DNA of 27,255 nucleotides from a virus. The position numbers were made by a program, and so were the translations under genes. The notes beneath the pieces are model-generated. The model had not been told where the DNA came from, made no database searches, and saw only the letters and a program-made list of their open reading frames with translations. Of this stretch, positions 7,001 through 13,957 are shown one piece after another (position 1 is the stretch's first letter; the number at the start of each line of letters is the position of its first letter). The DNA is taken from positions 1 to 27,255 of IMG/VR virus record IMGVR_UViG_3300020215_000127. One strand, given 5' to 3'.

Positions 7001-7513
7001 ATGAACGCGAAGACCAGAGAAGAGAAGCGGGCGCTGCTCGCAAAGTTTAAGAAGCCCACAGACCTGGAACTCAGCGTGTCCGGCATCGTGGCCGAAGTCG
7101 TGCCGCCGCCGGTCGCGGCGTGGATTGTGGCCGGCGAGGTGCCCGAGTCTCTTTTCGGCGCGGCCATGAGTGCCGTACAGACCGGCCCCGCGGCGGTAGC
7201 CGAAGCCCTCAACCTGCCCGAGATGTTCAAGCTGGCGCTCCGCGTCGCGCGCGCCTCTTTCAAGTGGCCGCGGCTCGTGGCTGAAGGTGAGACGTCGCCC
7301 GCGGACGACGAGGACGTGCTGGACCCGGCGACGCTGCCGATGCTTGACCTTGCACGAGTGCTGACGTGGGGCCTCTCCGGCGCGAAGGGCGCGGTGGTCC
7401 AGACGGAAACCGGGGAGGTGCCTGCCGACGCGCTCCACTCCTTTCGTGAAGACCCCGGCGTTCCGAGCTATAGCCAAAACGGCGGACAGGTTCAAGCAGA
7501 GCCCGGCGCGTGA
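7001..7513 (+). CDS. Tail assembly chaperone, short form (gpG-like)
   Basis: A 170-aa protein from ATG 7001, chosen because AGGAG lies 3-7 nt upstream; the frame is open further up without a site. It is mainly helical and acidic in its second half (EGETSPADDEDVLDPAT). It sits between tube and tape-measure genes and its last 68 nt overlap the next frame, the hallmark of lambda gpG/gpGT tail-assembly chaperones, which coat the tape measure while the tail polymerises and are absent from the virion. The role is from gene order, overlap and size, not from a motif. Confidence 0.7.
   Translation: MNAKTREEKRALLAKFKKPTDLELSVSGIVAEVVPPPVAAWIVAGEVPESLFGAAMSAVQTGPAAVAEALNLPEMFKLALRVARASFKWPRLVAEGETSPADDEDVLDPATLPMLDLARVLTWGLSGAKGAVVQTETGEVPADALHSFREDPGVPSYSQNGGQVQAEPGA
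7442..7459 (+). other. Candidate +1 (or -2) programmed frameshift region
   Basis: The downstream chaperone frame is +1 relative to gpG (equivalently -2), and it is open across the overlap. Two plausible +1 sites lie here in the gpG frame: codon TTT at 7442-7444 followed by C (the tRNA can re-pair with TTC), and codon CCC at 7454-7456 followed by G (re-pairing with CCG). No heptanucleotide for -1 slippage is in the right frame. The exact site is not determined. Confidence 0.45.
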
Positions 7514-7796
7514 CTACCTCGGCATTCTTGACCCGGAGTTTGTGTTGGCTACCGACCTCGCGGCGTGGGCCGTCCTTGAAACGCTCGACGCCGAGAAGGC
7601 CGAGAACGAAGCCCGCGCGATGAAAGACTTGCCTCCTTTGCCGTCCCAGTTCAGCCGCAACCGGGCGCCCAAGTCGAGCACCGTGACAGTCAAGGTCGGC
7701 GGCGTGAAGCGCGAGATGCCCTTGCCCCCTCCGGGCTGCTTCTACGGCCCCGACGGGCAGTTGGTTGTGCCCGAGCAGACGAGGAGGATGTTCTGA
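7446..7796 (+). CDS. Tail assembly chaperone extension (gpT-like, made by frameshift)
   Basis: This 116-codon frame begins inside the gpG-like gene and runs to a stop at 7796. Independent initiation at GTG 7446 looks unlikely because the 15 nt upstream (CCACTCCTTTC) hold no ribosome-binding site. The product continues with SPARDYLGILDPEF and a long helix (LDAEKAENEARAMKDL), and ends in a Pro-rich tail (PLPPPGCFYGPDGQ). As in lambda, the fused gpG-gpT protein would recruit the tail tube to the tape measure. Confidence 0.66.
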   Translation: MKTPAFRAIAKTADRFKQSPARDYLGILDPEFVLATDLAAWAVLETLDAEKAENEARAMKDLPPLPSQFSRNRAPKSSTVTVKVGGVKREMPLPPPGCFYGPDGQLVVPEQTRRMF

Positions 7797-7808
7797 CTGT
7801 AGGGATGA

Positions 7809-8045
7809 TTAGCCAGCAGAGTCTTCTGCCCAATCCGTCTTGACTGTCGGGTTAACGATATGAAGTTCCCAATCCGACGTGTGGTCTTCGCGGCAGTTAG
7901 TGCACATTTCCCCGAACGTGTCGGCGTAGCGGTTGAGGCAGTTGCACGTCGGACAGCGCCAGACGGGGAACCGGAAATCGAAATACATATCCGGCTCGTC
8001 GGCGCTTCGTAGCAGTTCGGCCTGCTCCTTTTCCTTCGTGCACAT
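7809..8045 (-). CDS. Small zinc-ribbon protein encoded against the tail operon
   Basis: A 78-aa leftward gene. It has two close cysteine pairs, CPTC (about residues 31-34, inside WRCPTCNCLN) and CTNC (about 48-51), typical of a zinc ribbon. The N-terminus is charged (MCTKEKEQAELL) and the C-terminus acidic. No gene occupies the plus strand here, and the gap is 280 nt, so coding on the minus strand is credible. Upstream is a -10-like TATACT exactly 6 nt from the ATG and no Shine-Dalgarno site, so it may be translated leaderless. It may be a moron, an independently expressed cargo gene in a late operon. Partner unknown. Confidence 0.62.
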   Translation of the reverse strand: MCTKEKEQAELLRSADEPDMYFDFRFPVWRCPTCNCLNRYADTFGEMCTNCREDHTSDWELHIVNPTVKTDWAEDSAG

Positions 8046-8051
8046 GCGGAG

Positions 8052-8057
8052 AGTATA
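8052..8057 (-). promoter_or_regulatory. -10 element of a probable leaderless promoter
   Basis: On the minus strand TATACT (5 of 6 to consensus) ends 6 nt before the ATG of the zinc-ribbon gene, so transcription would start at or near the A of ATG. No good -35 is present at the usual distance (A-rich instead). Spacing equals that of the promoter at 16,055. Confidence 0.38.
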
Positions 8058-8080
8058 GCACCGCGGCGGGAGGTTTTTTG

Positions 8081-8533
8081 ATGTCAGCGGAGTGGGAGGG
8101 CGACAAAGCCTGGATGGAGAAGGTGAGGCGCATAGAAGACCTCGCCGACTTCTCGGACGTCTTCAACGAAGTCATTAACGAGGTAATCGTCCCCGAGGTG
8201 CGCGAGCAGTTCAGGACGGAAGGCAGGGGCCGGTGGGCACGACTCACGCCCGAGTACGAAAGGCGCAAGCGCAGGCTCTACGGAGACAGGCCGATTCTAC
8301 AGGCCACCGGCGCCCTGTTCCGTTCGCTGACTGTGCCGGGGGCGGCCGGGCAGATAAGAGAGGTCGAGCCGACGGAAGCCTTCTACGGGACGAGCCTCCC
8401 GCACGCAAAGTTTCATCAGCACGCGAGGATGAGGAGGCGCAGGCGGCGGATTCTGGAGGTGACGCGGGAGTTCAGGAAGCGGATCAGGGACTCGGTCGCT
8501 AAGAAGCTGGGGGAGAAGTTGCGGCGGGTGTGA
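8081..8533 (+). CDS. Virion morphogenesis protein (Mu gpG-like, Phage_tail_S type)
   Basis: A 150-aa protein; ATG 8081 has GGGAGG 7 nt upstream (the TTG three bases before is ignored). The sequence fits the tail-completion family represented by Mu gpG: an N-terminal helix, then GRWARLTPEYERRKRRLYGDRPIL-type segment (residues about 50-75), a TGALFRSL strand, the FYGTSLPHAKFHQHARM segment, and an Arg-rich C-terminus (RRRRRRI). These proteins help attach tail to head. The position just before the tape measure, rather than beside the connector genes, is a little unusual. Confidence 0.72.
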   Translation: MSAEWEGDKAWMEKVRRIEDLADFSDVFNEVINEVIVPEVREQFRTEGRGRWARLTPEYERRKRRLYGDRPILQATGALFRSLTVPGAAGQIREVEPTEAFYGTSLPHAKFHQHARMRRRRRRILEVTREFRKRIRDSVAKKLGEKLRRV

Positions 8534-8536
8534 CGC

Positions 8537-11500
8537 ATGGCGGCGAACGAAGACGAGATACGGTTAAGACTACAGGCCGAGACGTTCGGGTATCGGCGGG
8601 CGTGGGCCGAGGTGCGCGTGCAGACGGCGCGCGACCTGGCGCAGATACGCGCGACCGTCGCGAACAATCTGGCGCAGGCGAGGACGGCGGCGGCGCAGCA
8701 GCTCGGGGGCATACGGACTGACGCCGCGCGCAATCTTGGGCAGGCCCGCACCGAAGTAGCGAACAACCTCGCGCGGATACGTGAAACCACTGCTCAGAAC
8801 CTCGCCCAAATCAGGGTCCAGACGGCGCGCGAGTTGGCGACGATTCGTCAGAACGCGCGGCAGACCTTCTCAAACCTCGGCGGCGACATCACCGGCTTTG
8901 GCTCGCAGATAAAGTCGGCGGGTGCGGCGTTGACGGTCGGACTCACGGCCCCGTTAGTGGGGCTCGCCGCCGTAGTCACACGTTCCGCCCTTCAACTCGA
9001 CACTTTCAGGAATCGTCTTCTCGCCGTCGAGGGTTCGGCTGAAGCGGCAGAGCGGCGCATCACGCTGCTGCGGAAACTCGCGCAGGACTCCGTCGGCGTG
9101 ACGACGAAGACGGCGCTCGACGCCTACTCACAGTTCAAAGTTATAGGTGACATCACCGAGAGCACGATTGAAAGGCAAATTCGCGCATTTGGAAGGCTCC
9201 ATGCCGCTTTCTCCATAGATGACCCCCAACTGTTCAACCGCAACCTCGTCCAGATATTCTCCCAAGGCTTCGAGATAAAAGACATCCGCGAAGCCCTTGG
9301 GCGCGTGCCGATTTTCAACCAACTCCTTGAGACTGCGTTCGGAACCTCTGACCCCGAAAAGCTCAGGCAGTTGAAGGCGGCCGGCAAACTCACTCTCGAC
9401 TCCTTCCTCGCGGGACTGGCCGGGGCCGTTGAGACAAGCCCCGTCCTCGCGAACATTCAGGAAAGTCTCGGCGTCCGCCTTCAGAAGACCTTCGAGCGCA
9501 TCCAGTTCGCCCTCGCCCCGATTGGGGAAACAATCCTTCGCACAATAGAGCCCTTCATCGAGCCCGTGGCGCGGATGATTGAACGCCTCGGCGCCGCCTT
9601 CGCGTCACTACCCCAAGGCGTCAGGGTTGCCCTCGTCGCCTTGGGCGCTATCGCCAGCATAGTCGGCCCGGCGGTCATTGTGCTGGGTGCCCTCGTGGGC
9701 GCAATCGGGGCAATCGTTACCGCGATCAGCACCGTGGGCGCCCCCGTCGTCGCGGGGGTGGCCGCAATCGTCGTCGCCTTGACCGCCGGTGCGGCGGCCC
9801 TAGTCGTGGCGTGGCAGACGAACTTCGGAGGCATTCAAGAGATAACGACGCGCGTGCTCTCCGCCGTCGGCTCTTTCGTGCAGGAGATGGTCGGGCGGCT
9901 CGTCCTCTTCTGGCAGGAGAACTTGCCCCTCATTAGGCGCACGGTTGAGACCGTCTTGACCGCAGTCCAAGCGTTCTGGGAGAGCCACGGGCAGCGCATC
10001 ACGGCGACCGTTTCGGCGGTGTGGAATGCGATCAGGGAGCGCATAACCCTCACGCTCACCATCGTCCTCAACGCCGTCAAGCTCACCCTGAGCGTCATCA
10101 ACGGCGAGTGGCAAGGCGCCTGGGATGCCTACAAGGCGATTGTCGCCGCGGCCATGAACGCGGTCGGCTCCATACTGCGGAATCTGCCTTCGATGGTGTT
10201 GGGCGTGTTCCGGGCTGCGGCCGGCGTCATCCTCTCGATAGGCGAGGAGATAAAGACCAAGGTCAGCATCCTTGCGCTGCAAATCGGGCAGACGTTAATC
10301 ACCGGCATCGTCCGCGGGATAGCGAGCACCGACCCCCGAACCGTCCTCACCGCCGCGCTCCTCGGCGCGATTGTGGGGGCCGGCGAGGACGCGAAGGCCG
10401 CCGCGGCGTCGAAGGGCGCGGAGGCGGGGCAGGCTTTCTTCAACTCATTTAATGCTTGGGCGAGCAACCTGGGCCGAACGGATTTGACGGGGGGCGTGGG
10501 GCAGTTCGTCACGAAGCCGAAGCCGGCCGGGGAGGGAGACGATGAGAAGTCCCGCAAGAAGGCCGCGAAGATAGCCGAGGAGGCCCGCGCCGGTTTTATC
10601 AAGGCGGAGGCCACGGCCGCGGAGACGGCCTTTCAGCAGGCGGTGGACGCCGCCAAGCAAGCCTTCGACGAGACGGGCAATCTGGGGGCGTTCATCGGCG
10701 CGATGAAGAAGGCAGAGGCCGACAGGTGGAAGGCCCGCGAAGACCAGTTCAAAGCCGAGCGCGAACAGATTAGGCTCTCGGCGGAAGCCGAGGCCGTCAA
10801 GCACGCGCAGATAAAGACAAATTACGCGGAGGAGAGGCAGGCCCACGCGGACTTCATCCGCCGCATGGCCGAACTGGACCGCGAGCACACCGACAAGAGT
10901 CTCGCCGAACTCCAGCGCCTCAACCAACGCGCCCGCGAGTTGGACGAAGCGCGGTTCAATGAGTACGTCGCCCTACAAAAACATTTAGCCGAGCAGGACC
11001 GCATCACTAACGTCGAGGCCGAGCAGCGCATCCGCCGCGAGACGTTGGCCTTTTTCCAGCGGCGACTTAAGGCGCTTCAAGACGAGCAGGAGGCCGCGAA
11101 GGGAAACGTTGAGGCGCTGGCCGATATCACGCATCAACTCGCCCTCCTGAAAGAGCAGGCCGAGGCGTTCATGCGCGGGGACAGGACGCGGCTGGGGGCG
11201 GCTCTGTCGGCCGACGCCGAGGAGTACCTGGAGAAGCTGACGCGGGCGCTCGAAGGGACGAAGGAGCTGTTGAGGCTCGCCGAAGAGGTGCCGCCGCCCG
11301 AGGGTGCGGTGACGAGGGGGCAGGGCCCGCCCGCCCAAAACCCTTTCGCGACCGGGCCGGTTGTTAATAACGAGGCGTTTGAATCTGAGTTCGGCCCCCC
11401 GCCCGCCGCGCAGTGGATGACTTTCGGCGACGTTGTTACCGAAGTGATGGGCAAGATTACTTCGGCGGCGGGCTCGTGGGGCAGCGCGGTCGGTTCGGTC

Positions 11501-12061
11501 TTCAACGGCATTGCTTCAGCCGTGACGCAGACCGTGCAGGCGTTCGGGGGGCTTGCCAAGGTCGGACAGAACCTCGGCGCTTTCTTCAAAGCGGTGGTGT
11601 CCAACATAGCGCAGATGGCGGCAATAAATGCCCTGTTCGAAGGGGCGCAGGCTGTAGCAGCGTGGGCCCTGTCATTCTTCTGGCCGGCGATGGCGAAGAA
11701 GGCCATGCTTCACACCCAGGCCGCAGCGATGTTCGCCCTGGTGGCTGGGGCTGCGGGCGGGTTGAGTGCTGCCATTGGCAGCGGTGGGGGAACGGGCGCA
11801 GCGGGAGCGATGGCCGATAACGGTGTGCGCGGCGGCGGACGCGAGACGGAGCGCGATAGAACTATCCGCGAAGGTCGCAATGGTGGCGCGTCCGACCCCA
11901 ACACCGTCCAGCCGAGCGGGTCCGTCGTGGGCCACATGGTCGTTGACCACAAGTACCCCGACGGGCGGGTCGAGCGAGAGGTCATCCCGCTGCTGCGCCG
12001 ACCCGGCCCCGTCAGGGATACGATTTTAGAGTTGGCGGGCATGGGGCCGAGCCCGGCATGA
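8537..12061 (+). CDS. Tail tape measure protein
   Basis: At 1174 aa, the second largest gene here. The N-terminus carries eleven-residue repeats (see repeat entry), then comes a region at about 128-150 (IKSAGAALTVGLTAPLVGL), a hydrophobic stretch at about 360-430 rich in Ala/Val/Gly (a usual membrane-insertion or channel region of tape measures), and a long charged coiled coil at about 675-890. The C-terminal part (about 950-1060) again has hydrophobic segments (NIAQMAAINALFEGAQ). In siphophages the tape measure sets tail length and is injected into the cell with DNA. Length implies a tail of roughly 175 nm at 0.15 nm per residue. The start lies 3 nt after the previous stop. No lysozyme or peptidase motif is obvious. 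Confidence 0.9.
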   Translation: MAANEDEIRLRLQAETFGYRRAWAEVRVQTARDLAQIRATVANNLAQARTAAAQQLGGIRTDAARNLGQARTEVANNLARIRETTAQNLAQIRVQTARELATIRQNARQTFSNLGGDITGFGSQIKSAGAALTVGLTAPLVGLAAVVTRSALQLDTFRNRLLAVEGSAEAAERRITLLRKLAQDSVGVTTKTALDAYSQFKVIGDITESTIERQIRAFGRLHAAFSIDDPQLFNRNLVQIFSQGFEIKDIREALGRVPIFNQLLETAFGTSDPEKLRQLKAAGKLTLDSFLAGLAGAVETSPVLANIQESLGVRLQKTFERIQFALAPIGETILRTIEPFIEPVARMIERLGAAFASLPQGVRVALVALGAIASIVGPAVIVLGALVGAIGAIVTAISTVGAPVVAGVAAIVVALTAGAAALVVAWQTNFGGIQEITTRVLSAVGSFVQEMVGRLVLFWQENLPLIRRTVETVLTAVQAFWESHGQRITATVSAVWNAIRERITLTLTIVLNAVKLTLSVINGEWQGAWDAYKAIVAAAMNAVGSILRNLPSMVLGVFRAAAGVILSIGEEIKTKVSILALQIGQTLITGIVRGIASTDPRTVLTAALLGAIVGAGEDAKAAAASKGAEAGQAFFNSFNAWASNLGRTDLTGGVGQFVTKPKPAGEGDDEKSRKKAAKIAEEARAGFIKAEATAAETAFQQAVDAAKQAFDETGNLGAFIGAMKKAEADRWKAREDQFKAEREQIRLSAEAEAVKHAQIKTNYAEERQAHADFIRRMAELDREHTDKSLAELQRLNQRARELDEARFNEYVALQKHLAEQDRITNVEAEQRIRRETLAFFQRRLKALQDEQEAAKGNVEALADITHQLALLKEQAEAFMRGDRTRLGAALSADAEEYLEKLTRALEGTKELLRLAEEVPPPEGAVTRGQGPPAQNPFATGPVVNNEAFESEFGPPPAAQWMTFGDVVTEVMGKITSAAGSWGSAVGSVFNGIASAVTQTVQAFGGLAKVGQNLGAFFKAVVSNIAQMAAINALFEGAQAVAAWALSFFWPAMAKKAMLHTQAAAMFALVAGAAGGLSAAIGSGGGTGAAGAMADNGVRGGGRETERDRTIREGRNGGASDPNTVQPSGSVVGHMVVDHKYPDGRVEREVIPLLRRPGPVRDTILELAGMGPSPA
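8594..8857 (+). repeat. Eight eleven-residue repeats in the tape measure N-terminus
   Basis: Residues 20-107 consist of eight 11-aa units with pattern x-x-x-L-A-x-I-R-x-x-x, for example ANNLAQARTAA and ARELATIRQNA. Arg is invariant at position 8 of every unit (residues 27, 38, 49, 60, 71, 82, 93, 104), and Leu or Trp at position 4. Eleven-residue periodicity suggests a right-handed hendecad coiled coil. In DNA this is a 33-bp period. The repeats are likely a length-setting or oligomerisation segment. Confidence 0.78.
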
Positions 12062-12273
12062 GTAAACGCCCCGAACTAGAACAAAGGAAGTATGGCCTTG
12101 CGCTCACGGATGGGGTGCGTGCGAGGCCATACGGCTACGTGCGGGAGGGTAAGCTGGTGATGCGCTCCGAGGGCGAGGATATAGAGTTTACGCCCGAAGA
12201 TTTGGAGCGATTGGCGGGAGAGATTAGGAAGGCGCCGAGCGTGCGCGTCTTTCGTCTCACTTCTGCCGCCTGA
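12058..12273 (+). CDS. Small protein after the tape measure, function unknown
   Basis: A 71-aa protein whose ATG overlaps the tape measure stop (ATGA), so coupled to it. Sequence MSKRPELEQRKYGLALT, then VREGKLVMRSEGEDIEFT and a helix (PEDLERLAGEIRKAPS). In many siphophages the gene after the tape measure encodes the distal tail protein, but this one is too short; its role is open. Its last 17 nt overlap the end of the convergent minus-strand gene. Confidence 0.62.
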   Translation: MSKRPELEQRKYGLALTDGVRARPYGYVREGKLVMRSEGEDIEFTPEDLERLAGEIRKAPSVRVFRLTSAA

Positions 12274-12481
12274 AAACGAATACAGACGTGATAGTGCCAT
12301 ACCCTTCCGAGCCGACCGCTACCAACTCCCAGCCCTCAGCCGCCAGTTGATTCACTTTCTTCTCTTTGGGGCTGTACTCAATCTTATATTCCCACTGGGG
12401 CGGCTTCTGAGCTTGGTAGGTGAAGCCGACGAGCAGGAGACAGACGATTATTAGCGCGGCGAGCGGGAGTTTGTTTTTCAT
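12257..12481 (-). CDS. DUF4177-like exported/membrane-anchored small protein
   Basis: A 74-aa protein with a signal or anchor segment (LPLAALIIVCLLLVGFTYQA), followed by WEYKIEY, KVNQLAAEGWELVAV and a final TITSVFVFRR strand. The WEYKxxY ... LNxLGxEGWELV pattern is the signature of DUF4177, small bacterial and phage proteins of unknown function. ATG 12481 (not the GTG 12 nt upstream) was chosen because GGTGA lies about 7 nt before it. It is the distal gene of the leftward island arm, 14 nt after the stop of the zinc-ribbon gene. Confidence 0.7.
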   Translation of the reverse strand: MKNKLPLAALIIVCLLLVGFTYQAQKPPQWEYKIEYSPKEKKVNQLAAEGWELVAVGSEGYGTITSVFVFRRQK

Positions 12482-12495
12482 AATATTGTTCACCG

Positions 12496-13242
12496 TCAGT
12501 TAGCCCCGAGCCCTTCGGAGTGAACTACTTGGTTGTGTCGGATGAGGTAGTAGGTATCCTTCAGTATCTTTCCTCCGAACGCATTTGTTGCCCGAAGGCG
12601 TAGACGAACGCCCCAATACGGCTCGCCTTTATAGTTCACTTTAGCCACCGGCGACCATTCAACATATTCGGCGCTGCCGTAGTCGTTGAGGACTTGCTTT
12701 AGATACTTGTCAACACACCGGACGCTGCCATCCCACGCGCTGCTCTCAGGCTTCGGTCCTATCAGCGCCAACTCTGCCTGTTCTTTGGCGGCCTCCTGAG
12801 CTTTCTTTTTCTCGGCGGCGAGGCGATCGCGTAGCCATTTGTCTGCCTGGGGCAACAGTTTTTGAGCATCCTTGTACTCGGGTGCGTCTTTCGGTATCTG
12901 CCTAAGATGCTCAATCCCTTCCTTCACCTTGTCGGACGCCTCGAACTTTATAAGGCGATTCCCCTCAGCTAGTTTGTCGCTGGCAGTCTGCGGCGGCGTG
13001 GGGGCGGCCGGCGCGGACGGAACAGGGGTAGGTGTTGTGAAGGCCGTCTGCCTGTCCTGTCGGCGGGCAGTGATGATGGCGACGCTCCAGACTGTGGCTA
13101 GTGCGAGGACGCCGACGATAATCAGTATGACCTTTTTCTTCTTGGAAGGTTGGGGCGGAAGGCTCGCGCCGCATCTGGCGCAGTAGGAATTATCTATCCG
13201 ACTAGGGGCACCACAGCGCGGGCACGAACGAGACACGGGCAT
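12496..13242 (-). CDS. Zinc-ribbon membrane protein with helical domain (248 aa)
   Basis: The frame extends further upstream, but ATG 13242 (MPVSRSCPRCGAPSR) gives a natural start: an N-terminal zinc ribbon with two CxxC pairs (CPRCG and CARCG, residues 7-10 and about 21-24), then a single membrane helix (VILIIVGVLALATVWSV), a Thr/Pro/Ala linker, a charged helical segment (AEGNRLIKFEASDKVKEGI), and a C-terminal beta-type domain (EYVEWSPVAKVNYKG ... RLRLRATNAFGGKIL). The zinc-ribbon plus membrane helix layout is common in bacterial chromosomal proteins, and is unusual in a phage tail region. The function is unknown. Its start is about 230 nt from the rightward ORF at 13469, with which it diverges. 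Confidence 0.72.
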   Translation of the reverse strand: MPVSRSCPRCGAPSRIDNSYCARCGASLPPQPSKKKKVILIIVGVLALATVWSVAIITARRQDRQTAFTTPTPVPSAPAAPTPPQTASDKLAEGNRLIKFEASDKVKEGIEHLRQIPKDAPEYKDAQKLLPQADKWLRDRLAAEKKKAQEAAKEQAELALIGPKPESSAWDGSVRCVDKYLKQVLNDYGSAEYVEWSPVAKVNYKGEPYWGVRLRLRATNAFGGKILKDTYYLIRHNQVVHSEGLGAN

Positions 13243-13468
13243 AAGCCGTGAGGCTCCTTTCAAGATAGTCAGTCCTGAAAAGATACACCCGCCCAAAACG
13301 AAAGGGCAAGGCCGAAGCCCCGCCCTCTCCTTCTGTCTAGCACTCACGGCATATCCGCAAGATGAAGGCCCGAAGCCTGACAGGTGGAACGGTCTGATTG
13401 TAGACCAAAGCACGCCCGAGGATGCGATTAAGATTTTAGGTAAGCCGATAAAAGAAAAGGTTGGCGAG

Positions 13469-13957
13469 TTGCGCGTTAACCCTCTTGAGTCGTGGGTTAG
13501 CAAAAAGAGGAAGGAAAAAGTTTTCAAGACGCTTGAGTATAAGAATCCAAAGGCGGGAGTAGAGAAAGTATGGCTCGCGTTCTTAGATGACAAACTCGTC
13601 TCAATCCTTATGGACTTGAAAGAGGGGACGGTTTCACCCAATGGCCTCGGAAGTATTTACGGCCTAGAATTTCAGCCTCTCATCGGACAAGCCGAGTTAG
13701 GATTCTCACCCAGAGACTACGAGCGTAACCAAGGCAAAATTTATCCCAAGAATTACCCGACCGTTTACCACCTTACCGCCGCTTCGGAGCGTAGTTTCGT
13801 CGTCGCCATGGTTGGCAATGTGCCGAGTTTTGGAGGAGTGTTTGCTAAAGGTCTTGGCGTGCCAGACAAGCCGGGCAGCTTTCCGGGGAAGGTTATGTTT
13901 ATTCAGATACTCAGCCGGACGCTTGAGAACCGGGACGGTGCAGATGTGTTGAATTAG
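13469..13957 (+). CDS. Cargo protein of unknown function, start uncertain or 5'-truncated
   Basis: The first start codon in this frame is TTG 13469, giving 162 aa, but the frame is open and looks coding well upstream: from about 13349 it reads AYPQDEGPKPDRWNG, then LIVDQSTPEDAIKILGKP, joining smoothly to the rest. No ATG, GTG or TTG exists in that upstream part, so the gene may have lost its 5' end, may be frameshifted, or may start at a rare codon. The body is soluble and mixed (VEKVWLAFLDDKLVSILMDL, PGSFPGKVMFIQIL). The final 47 nt overlap the HNH gene on the other strand. This is the only rightward gene in the left arm of the island. Confidence 0.55.
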   Translation: MRVNPLESWVSKKRKEKVFKTLEYKNPKAGVEKVWLAFLDDKLVSILMDLKEGTVSPNGLGSIYGLEFQPLIGQAELGFSPRDYERNQGKIYPKNYPTVYHLTAASERSFVVAMVGNVPSFGGVFAKGLGVPDKPGSFPGKVMFIQILSRTLENRDGADVLN

